In this document: positions 57,622 through 64,000 of the stretch, piece after piece
Position numbering within the stretch: the stretch's first letter is position 1
Layout: the number at the start of each line of letters is the position of its first letter
Source of the DNA: Akkermansia muciniphila
GTDB lineage: Bacteria; Verrucomicrobiota; Verrucomicrobiia; Verrucomicrobiales; Akkermansiaceae
Assembly: GCA_947624785.1 (NCBI GenBank)
Contig: CANQLV010000001.1
Coordinates: forward strand, 1 to 64,000
Reading direction: 5' to 3'
DNA length: 64,000 nucleotides
Translations under genes and position numbers: made by a program
Notes under the pieces: model-generated
What the model was told of the DNA's origin: nothing
What the model saw: only the letters and a program-made list of their open reading frames with translations
Databases searched by the model: none

Positions 57622-58809
57622 TCAGGAGGCTTGAGCCGGGACCGGCTGGACCGGTTTTTTGGATTCCCTTTTGACGCGGATTTGCAGGTCCGCCAGGGCG
57701 TTCATGTAGTAGATGTACGCGTCAAAGGCAGAGGCGTACGGGGTAAAGGAGTTTTCCTTCTGCATGTAATGGAAGTGGTCCGCGCTCTGGAGCTTGCGCC
57801 AGACGTGGGTGAGGTCCTTGTCATTGGCGGCCTTGACCGGTTTTTCCAGGCGGTAGATTTTGCGGATGGCTTCGTCCTGCATGACGTTGCCGTTCCAATG
57901 GGACATGGTTCCGAAAGTGGAACAGGTCATTTCCTGGGTGCATTCGCAAACGGAGACGGGCTTGATTTCACGCACCACTTCGGACGGGGTCATGAACCGG
58001 TTGCCGGCGTCCACGCAGGCAAGGATCATGGTGCGCCAGAATTCAAAGACGCCCGTAGCGTCAGACTGGCGTTCGCCAAGCGTTTCATAGTCCATGGACA
58101 GGGTGGTGACGCTGCCCTGCTGGTGCGTCAGCCAGTCCGCGAAGGTGGCGGGGGAAAGCGGGTATTCCGGCCATTCCGGATCAGTCCTCATGACCGCCAA
58201 GTCATTGGAGAGTTCCCGGTTGCGGAACATGGTGGTGGTGTTATACACCCACGGGGCCAAGAAGACTTCATTGCTGGTGAAGCCTTTGAGCATCGCCGGA
58301 TTGCCGTCCGCCATGATGCCCTTGAAGCCGAGGGTTTCCGCCTGCGCCGCAATGGCGTTGGAGTACAGCATGCCGGTGTTCATCAGCACGTCTGATTCCT
58401 GGCGGAAGAGTTTTTTGAGGAGCTCCCGGTGCTCTTCAATCTGCTCCGCAAATTCCTGCGGTGAGTAGACGGAGGCGAGGGAGTTGTAGTACGGCATCAC
58501 CAGGAAGTCCACGCAGCCGGTTTCAGCCAGTTCCTTGAAGGCGGCAATCAGGTCCGGCCTGTGGTACAGGGCCTGTTCCAGAATGACGCCGCTGAGAGCC
58601 AGCCCGAAGCGGAATTTTCCCTCTGTGAGTTCGATGAGCTGCTTCATCAGCCGGGTGGCCGGGAAGTAGCAGCGTTCCGCCACCGTGCTGAGCACGCGGG
58701 CATTCAGATCGTCATCTTCATAGAAGGCATGTTCTCCAATTTTGAAGAAGTCGTAATGAATCAGCCGGTTGGGCTGGTGTGCCACGAAAGTGAGGGAAAT
58801 GTTGCTCAT
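57622..58809 (-). CDS. GH57 family protein, catalytic nucleophile apparently missing
   Basis: A 395-residue cytoplasmic protein of glycoside hydrolase family 57. The N-terminal HQPNR motif (11-15), GVILEQ near 74, and MDYETLGERQ (239-248) with the acid Asp240 all fit. In the nucleophile motif, where family members usually read N-T-E-x-x-Y, this protein has NTGMLYSN (144-151), with Gly146 at the Glu position and Asn151 where Asp is common. The frame and flanking DNA look normal, so this is not an obvious frameshift. It may be an inactive or non-hydrolytic relative. It lies 48 bp after the glycosyltransferase gene on the same strand, as in glycogen or alpha-glucan loci. Confidence 0.85.
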   Translation of the reverse strand: MSNISLTFVAHQPNRLIHYDFFKIGEHAFYEDDDLNARVLSTVAERCYFPATRLMKQLIELTEGKFRFGLALSGVILEQALYHRPDLIAAFKELAETGCVDFLVMPYYNSLASVYSPQEFAEQIEEHRELLKKLFRQESDVLMNTGMLYSNAIAAQAETLGFKGIMADGNPAMLKGFTSNEVFLAPWVYNTTTMFRNRELSNDLAVMRTDPEWPEYPLSPATFADWLTHQQGSVTTLSMDYETLGERQSDATGVFEFWRTMILACVDAGNRFMTPSEVVREIKPVSVCECTQEMTCSTFGTMSHWNGNVMQDEAIRKIYRLEKPVKAANDKDLTHVWRKLQSADHFHYMQKENSFTPYASAFDAYIYYMNALADLQIRVKRESKKPVQPVPAQAS

Positions 58810-58857
58810 GTACGGGGAAAGGGCTGGGAGTTATCGTGTGGGGTGAAAAGGCGGTTC

Positions 58858-60156
58858 TTAGCGGTTCAGCACATGTTCGTAAACCCGGATGACCTTGTCT
58901 GCGGCGGCGTCCCAGGTGGAGGCCTTGATGTCCTCCGTGCTTTGTTCCACCACTTTCCGGTACAGTTCTTCATCCGTGCAGAGATGGACGATGTGTTCCG
59001 CCATCTTGTTGACGTCCCAGAAGTCCGCTTTCAGGGCGCCCTTCATGACTTCCGCCACGCCGGACTGCTTGGAGATCACGGCGGGGATGTTGAATTGGGC
59101 GGCTTCCAGGGCCGACAGGCCGAAGGGCTCCGATACGGAGGGCATGCAGTAGATGTCCGTGATGGAGAGGAGGTCGTTGACCTTGTCCTTGTTCAGGAAT
59201 CCGGTGAAGTGGAATTTGTCCCCCACTCCCTTGAAGGCTCCGGATTCGATCAACTGGCGGAGTTTTTCCCCGGTGCCAGCCATGACGAAGCGCACGTCGT
59301 CCGTCTGCTCCAGAACCTTGGCGGCAATTTGCAGGAAGAAGCCAGGGCCTTTCTGGGCCGTCAGGCGTCCGAGGAAGAGCACGAGCTTTTCCGGAAATTT
59401 TTTCTTTCCCTTGAAGACCTTGACGGGATCCGCCCCGTTGTGGATGGGGAAGATTTTGTGGGGGTCTATGGCGTAGTGACCGCTGGCGATGGTGCCCGTG
59501 TACTTGCTGACCGGAATGACGGCGTCCGCCTGTTCCATGCCGAATTTCTCAATATCGTAAATCCATCCGCGGGCGTCCGCTCCGGCGCGGTCAAACTGGG
59601 AGGCGTGCAGGTGCACCACCAGGGGCTTGCCTGTGGCTTTTTTCACTTCCACGCCGGCCAGGTAGGTCATCCAGTCATGGGCGTGGATGATGTCGAAGTC
59701 CTGCTGCATGGCGACTTTCACCGCGATTTTGGAGAATTGGATGACTTTCAGGGCCAGGTCCCCGGCATAGAGGTCCTCCTTGTTTTTGAATAGCTGGAGG
59801 TCCGCTTCATGCGTCTTGGAGAAGGTGATGCGGCCTTCCTTGGTGAACTGCACCACGCCGGATTCCCCCTCCACGGTGGTGTAGGGGTCCAGTTCAATGG
59901 GGGCGTGCTCCACCAGGGCGAAGCTGTCATAGGAATACTTCCGGTCCACTTGCTCCACTTCCCGATAGGAGACGTTGTTGAGACCAGTGAGCTGGAACCC
60001 GTCAAAAAGAACGGAAGGATCGGCCTTGGGGACGATCACTCTTAAATCCACTTTTTTTGCCAGCGCCTTGGAAAGACCCAGGCAGGCAATGCCCAGCCCC
60101 CCGTTAACCAGGGGTGGGAATTCCCATCCTAATGTAAGAACTCGGATTGTGCTCAT
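58858..60156 (-). CDS. Glycogen synthase-like glycosyltransferase (GT-B fold)
   Basis: A 432-residue cytoplasmic enzyme. The N-terminal WEFPPLVNGGLGIACLGLS loop, IIHAHDWMTYL, PVSKYTGTIASGHY and FLGRLTAQKGPGFFLQIA are like GT4/GT5 glycogen and starch synthases. The donor-site motif is SEPFGLSALEAAQF. It probably transfers glucose from a nucleotide sugar to an alpha-glucan. The acceptor and the nucleotide are not shown by the sequence. It begins the two-gene unit with the GH57 gene and is divergent from GH31. Confidence 0.85.
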   Translation of the reverse strand: MSTIRVLTLGWEFPPLVNGGLGIACLGLSKALAKKVDLRVIVPKADPSVLFDGFQLTGLNNVSYREVEQVDRKYSYDSFALVEHAPIELDPYTTVEGESGVVQFTKEGRITFSKTHEADLQLFKNKEDLYAGDLALKVIQFSKIAVKVAMQQDFDIIHAHDWMTYLAGVEVKKATGKPLVVHLHASQFDRAGADARGWIYDIEKFGMEQADAVIPVSKYTGTIASGHYAIDPHKIFPIHNGADPVKVFKGKKKFPEKLVLFLGRLTAQKGPGFFLQIAAKVLEQTDDVRFVMAGTGEKLRQLIESGAFKGVGDKFHFTGFLNKDKVNDLLSITDIYCMPSVSEPFGLSALEAAQFNIPAVISKQSGVAEVMKGALKADFWDVNKMAEHIVHLCTDEELYRKVVEQSTEDIKASTWDAAADKVIRVYEHVLNR

Positions 60157-60376
60157 TGGTTGATGTGGTTTGTCGGTGTCGGGAAGGATGCAGCCTCATG
60201 CCGTGTTGTGCACCAACGCAATAAAACCAGATTTTTCATGTTCGGTCTAGAGTAATATGAGTAATTTTGTTCTAATAATGAAAAGAAAAATGGTGGTTTA
60301 GTTCAATCTTGCGTTCGTCATGAAATTGATTTAATCTGAACCGAACGCTTTTGATTCTCTCTTTTGCCTGGCTTCA

Positions 60377-62776
60377 ATGAGCACCTTTCCCAACATTCCT
60401 GAAAGACGAAAAACGCCCCCTCTCCGGGGGCGTCTCGTCAAATGGGAATACACCAATGCGGTTTCTAAAATAACTCTCAGCGTGTGCCTTGCGGACGATG
60501 GAATTGTCCGCGTGACGTATTTCACCGGACCGGTGCCGGAAGACGAGCCCAGCTATGCCGTCAGCCCCGGGTATTCCGCCCCCGGCGCGGAGGTCCGGGA
60601 GTATGACGAAGCCGGAGTGCATGTCATTGAAACGTCCCTGTTGCGGATTCGCATCCGCACGGAGGAGCAAAAGGTGGATTTTTACGATATTGTCACGGAT
60701 GAACCCCTGCTGGCGGATGAAGGCGGCTTTGGCCGGGAGTCCAAGGACTGGACGGGGGACGCCCGCGTGTGGATACGGAAAAGGCTCCAGGACACGGAGC
60801 ATTTTTTCGGGCTGGGGGACAAGCCCTGCGCTCTGAACCTGAGGGGCAAGTATTTCTCCATGTGGGGGGCGGACCATTATGATTTTCATGAGGAATCCGA
60901 CCCTCTCTACAAGAGCGTTCCGTTTTTCCTCAGCCTGCGGGAAGGGAAGGCGTACGGCCTGCTGTTTGACAATACGTGCCGCTCATACTTCGACTTCGGA
61001 GCCTCGGATGAAAAGGTGCTGGCCTTCGGGTCGTTCGGCGGCCTGATGAATTATTACTTCATTTACGACCGCAGCCCGCTGGACATCGTGGCCGCCTACA
61101 CGCGCCTTACCGGCACGCCCGAACTGCCGCCGCTGTGGGCGCTGGGCTACCACCAGTCCAAATGGAGCTATTATCCGGACAAGGCCGTGTATAACCTGGT
61201 GGAGCGGTTCCGGGACCTGGGCATCCCGTGTGACGCCGTCCATCTGGACCACCATTACATGGAGCAGAAGGAGGGGTTTACGTGGGACAGGCACAATTTT
61301 CCCGACGCGGCGGGGATGGTCCGCTCTCTGGAGGAGGACGGCGTGAAGACGGTCCTGATCGTGAATCCCGGCGTGAAGATCAACCCCGCCAATCCGGTAT
61401 GGACGGAGGGTTTGGAACGGAATTATTTCTGCCGGCGGGCGGAGGGCAATCTTTTATCGGAGGAAGTCTGGCCGGGACTCTGCAATTTTCCGGATTTCAC
61501 GGCCCCGTCCGTCCGCAGCTGGTGGGCGGACCTGTTCAGGCATGATCTGGAAGAAGTGGGCGTGCGCGGCCTCTGGAACGACATGAACGAGCCTGTCGTC
61601 TTCCCGGACCGCACGTTCCCGATGGATACGCGGCATGAGTACGACGGCATGCCCTGTTCCCATGAAAAGGCCCATAACATTTACGGGCAGTGCATGGCGG
61701 AAGCTTCCTGGCTGGGCATGAAGCGCCACGCTCCGGACAGGCGTCCCTTCCTGCTGTCCCGGTCCGGTTTTGCCGGATTGCAGCGCTTTGCCGCCACCTG
61801 GACGGGGGACAACCGGTCCAGCTGGGAGCATTTGAAGCTGGCCAATTTCCAGTGCCAGCGGCTTGCCGCCTCAGGCATCTCCTTCGCGGGGGCGGATGCG
61901 GGCGGCTTCATGGGGCATCCCACGCCGGAGCTGTTTTGCCGCTGGATGCAGATGGCCGCGTTCCACGGTCTTTTCCGCAATCATTCCTCCGGGGAATTCG
62001 GAGGCCAGGAACCCTGGGTGTTCGGCCAGGAGGCCACCGCATACGTGAAAGCCGCCATTGAGGGCCGCTACCGCCTGCTCCCCTATATTTATACGCAGTT
62101 CCGCCGTTATGCGGAAACCGGGATGCCCGTCCTGCGCTCCCTGGCCCTGCAATGCTTCAGGAACAGGGACACTTACTGGCGGGGGGCGGAATATTTCTTC
62201 GGCGACCATTTGTACGTCATTCCCATCCATGAGCCGCAGGAAGGCGGCCGCTTCCTCTACATTCCGGAAGGCGTCTGGTATTCCTACCACACGGACAGCC
62301 TGATGGAAAATACCGGGGAGGATGTATGGGTGAGATGCCCGCTTTCCTTCCTGCCCGTGTACGTCCGCGGCGGCGCGGTCATCCCCCATTGGCCGGTGCA
62401 GCAGCATGTGGGGGAAATGCCGCGGCCTCCGCTGTCTCTGGATGTCTGGTGGGCGCCGGAGGAGGAAGTGGCCTCCCACCTGTATGAAGACGCGGGAGAC
62501 GGCTACGCGTACCGTGACGGGGAATGCGCCGTTCATGAGTTCCTTTACCGCGGTACCGGTTCCCATTCCCTGGAACTGGCGTGGAACTGCGAAGGGGACC
62601 CCTGCGCGTTCCATGAGTCCGCGGAGGTGGTTCTGCACGGCCTGCCTGCCGGGATTGCCGTCAGCGCGCGCATGGACGGCGTTCCCTGCCGCGGCGTGGC
62701 GAGGGATGGCCGGGTATGGAGAATTCCGGTAGAGGACAAGTTTGGGACGCTTTCCGTCTGCTGGACGGTGGAATAA
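60377..62776 (+). CDS. GH31 alpha-glucosidase-like enzyme
   Basis: A 799-residue protein with no signal peptide, so probably cytoplasmic. The N-terminal beta domain includes FFGLGDKPCALNLRGKYFSMW. The (beta/alpha)8 core has PPLWALGYHQSKWSYYP, the nucleophile Asp in LWNDMNEPV, and the acid Asp in WTGDNRSSWEHL followed by SGISFAGADAGGFMG. This is the pattern of GH31 alpha-glucosidases, which cleave terminal alpha-glucose. It is divergent from the glycogen-type pair and ends 25 bp before the convergent menF gene. Specificity (maltose, isomaltose or glycogen ends) cannot be told. Confidence 0.92.
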   Translation: MSTFPNIPERRKTPPLRGRLVKWEYTNAVSKITLSVCLADDGIVRVTYFTGPVPEDEPSYAVSPGYSAPGAEVREYDEAGVHVIETSLLRIRIRTEEQKVDFYDIVTDEPLLADEGGFGRESKDWTGDARVWIRKRLQDTEHFFGLGDKPCALNLRGKYFSMWGADHYDFHEESDPLYKSVPFFLSLREGKAYGLLFDNTCRSYFDFGASDEKVLAFGSFGGLMNYYFIYDRSPLDIVAAYTRLTGTPELPPLWALGYHQSKWSYYPDKAVYNLVERFRDLGIPCDAVHLDHHYMEQKEGFTWDRHNFPDAAGMVRSLEEDGVKTVLIVNPGVKINPANPVWTEGLERNYFCRRAEGNLLSEEVWPGLCNFPDFTAPSVRSWWADLFRHDLEEVGVRGLWNDMNEPVVFPDRTFPMDTRHEYDGMPCSHEKAHNIYGQCMAEASWLGMKRHAPDRRPFLLSRSGFAGLQRFAATWTGDNRSSWEHLKLANFQCQRLAASGISFAGADAGGFMGHPTPELFCRWMQMAAFHGLFRNHSSGEFGGQEPWVFGQEATAYVKAAIEGRYRLLPYIYTQFRRYAETGMPVLRSLALQCFRNRDTYWRGAEYFFGDHLYVIPIHEPQEGGRFLYIPEGVWYSYHTDSLMENTGEDVWVRCPLSFLPVYVRGGAVIPHWPVQQHVGEMPRPPLSLDVWWAPEEEVASHLYEDAGDGYAYRDGECAVHEFLYRGTGSHSLELAWNCEGDPCAFHESAEVVLHGLPAGIAVSARMDGVPCRGVARDGRVWRIPVEDKFGTLSVCWTVE

Positions 62777-62801
62777 GGCTTTTCCCCCGCACGCGGGAAT
62801 G

Positions 62802-63815
62802 TCAGGGAAGCAGGAAACTGCGCCTGACCGTATCCCTCTTTAATTTCAGCTCCCGCCATTCATGCGTCAGGGTGGAGGAGGCTACCACGCCGCCCCCGGT
62901 GCAGAGCGCGAGCCGCCGCTTCTGCCAGTACATGGACCGGATGCCCACCAGGCAGAAGAAGTCTCCGTCTTCCAGAAATCCGAACGGAGCGCCGAAATGG
63001 GCCGGACAGCGGAGGCGTGAACGCCAGTCGTCCAACTGGGCGAGCGTCTTCTCCGTCCGGGGCTGGGAACCCAGGGCCGGGGTGGGGTGGAGCAGCCGTA
63101 TCCAGTGGTCCGGCGGCAGCAGTTCGTCCGCTTCCAGGGTGAGGTAGGTGGCGAAGTGGATCAGGGTATCCAGGTTCAGCACGCCGCGGGCCGTTCTGGT
63201 GACGCTGCCGTAGGGGGACAGGCGGGAAAGGATGCTGCCGGCCACGATTTCATGCTCGCGGATTTCCTTGTCGTCATTGATGAAAACGCCCTCGTCTTCC
63301 GGCCGCGCCGTTCCGGCCAGGGCCATCGTCGTCAGGCGGCGGCCCTGCTGGTGGAACAGGGTCTCCGGGGTGGCCCCGCAGAAGCCTTCCTGTTCCGTCC
63401 ACCAGGCATAGGGGTAGTGGAGCGGGGAGCCGTTGATGGCCCGCAGGATGAGTTCGCGGGGAACGTGGGGAGGCTGCATTTCTCCGAACTGGGGCGTTGC
63501 CGGAACGCTTTTCACCAGATGTCCGGAGGCGATTTGTTCGATCATTTCCGCGAATACCTGGGCATACGCGTCCGGGGACGGTTCCGTCCACAGGATTTCC
63601 GGAGCGGGCGGCGGGGGGCTTTCCGGTTCCGGAACGGGATGCAGGGCGGACGGTATTTTCCACGGTCGAGGGTCATCCAGGCGGAACGTATTGACATAAA
63701 AGGCGGGGCCGGAATCCGGGGGGGCAGCCGATTCCCGGAAGGGCCCGGTCCCGAGCAGAAGGCCGCGGGAAGGGTGTCTGATCAAGGCTCCGGAAGTCAG
63801 CGTGCTTATGTCCAT
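62802..63815 (-). CDS. menF: Isochorismate synthase (chorismate-binding family)
   Basis: A 337-residue enzyme, shorter than E. coli MenF (431), lacking much of the N-terminal part. The chorismate-binding core is complete: FCGATPETLF, TMALAGTARP, DDKEIREHEIVAGSI, LLHPTPALGS and the C-terminal CTGGGVVASSTLTHEWRELKLK. It should convert chorismate to isochorismate for menaquinone. Salicylate or siderophore use is a lesser possibility since no such genes are nearby. The 185 bases from here to the window end show no recognised gene. Confidence 0.85.
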   Translation of the reverse strand: MDISTLTSGALIRHPSRGLLLGTGPFRESAAPPDSGPAFYVNTFRLDDPRPWKIPSALHPVPEPESPPPPAPEILWTEPSPDAYAQVFAEMIEQIASGHLVKSVPATPQFGEMQPPHVPRELILRAINGSPLHYPYAWWTEQEGFCGATPETLFHQQGRRLTTMALAGTARPEDEGVFINDDKEIREHEIVAGSILSRLSPYGSVTRTARGVLNLDTLIHFATYLTLEADELLPPDHWIRLLHPTPALGSQPRTEKTLAQLDDWRSRLRCPAHFGAPFGFLEDGDFFCLVGIRSMYWQKRRLALCTGGGVVASSTLTHEWRELKLKRDTVRRSFLLP

Positions 63816-64000
63816 GCGGGGGCCATGTTAAAATGATGTGGCCGGGAATTCCAGCCATTTGAATGTTTGTGGAGCTTCTCCCGGGAGCGAAGGCCCCGGC
63901 CTTCGTGCCTGAAATCTCTTCCGCAGCGCAGGGGATTTTTCCCCCCTCCATTTCCTCTCCCGAATTTGCAAGGAGTCCCTTGCTCCCAGGATTGTGCCCC

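Overview
The window looks like chromosomal DNA from an Akkermansia-type Verrucomicrobium, most likely A. muciniphila or a close relative. The signs are a giant autotransporter with strand repeats, a PEP-CTERM surface protein, a complete L-fucose operon beside a GH33 sialidase, several other glycosidases, a Verrucomicrobia-style D-G-N-x-D-G tail on a secreted GH36, and menaquinone and PLP-dependent housekeeping genes. G+C is moderately high. Many genes lack an obvious Shine-Dalgarno. This is inference from gene content; no database was searched.

Layout. 1-5699 (-): an autotransporter adhesin cut by the window edge. 5700-6579: AT-rich leader with paired 15-bp palindromes. 6580-7113 (-): YdjM-like membrane protein. 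7327-7794 (-): a repeat protein with a signal peptide but no normal start codon. 7911-14382 (-): the fucose operon fucP-fucI-fucK-fucA, with a small S23/four-helix-bundle cassette (nonsense mutated, flanked by 27-bp inverted repeats) between fucI and fucK. 14571-17276 (+): small secreted protein and sialidase. 17660-21738 (+): PEP-CTERM protein and secreted GH36, preceded by a second pair of the same palindrome. 21866-25324: ECF sigma factor, then a CsoR copper sensor and P1B ATPase with matching operators. 25474-27480: TPP riboswitch and thiC. 27583-31241: thioredoxin-like protein, then ECF sigma, anti-sigma-like protein and PDZ protein. 31518-36181 (-): dgt, multicopper oxidase with a C-terminal barrel-like domain, EamA transporter. 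36477-37529: AT-rich secreted protein next to tRNA-Val. 38078-39181: alanine racemase. 39585-46869 (-): a five-gene peptide ABC transporter with oversized permeases. 47045-53629 (-): phosphoesterase; fhs-panE-TPR operon; purD-DUF1287. 53890-57486: ssb and a divergent tonB-exbB-exbD-def operon. 57622-62776: glycogen-type glycosyltransferase and GH57, divergent GH31. 62802-63815: isochorismate synthase.

How the genes work together. Sialidase, GH36 and the fucose operon fit removal of terminal sialic acid, alpha-galactose and fucose from mucin glycans, with fucose taken up by FucP and split to DHAP and lactaldehyde. TonB-ExbBD energises outer-membrane uptake and the Opp-type system takes up peptides. 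The CsoR/ATPase pair and the multicopper oxidase are two separate copper-handling loci. The most distinctive signals are the palindrome pairs before two surface-protein genes, the S23 cassette in the fucose operon, a GH57 that appears to lack its nucleophile, and enlarged transport proteins with extra extracytoplasmic segments.
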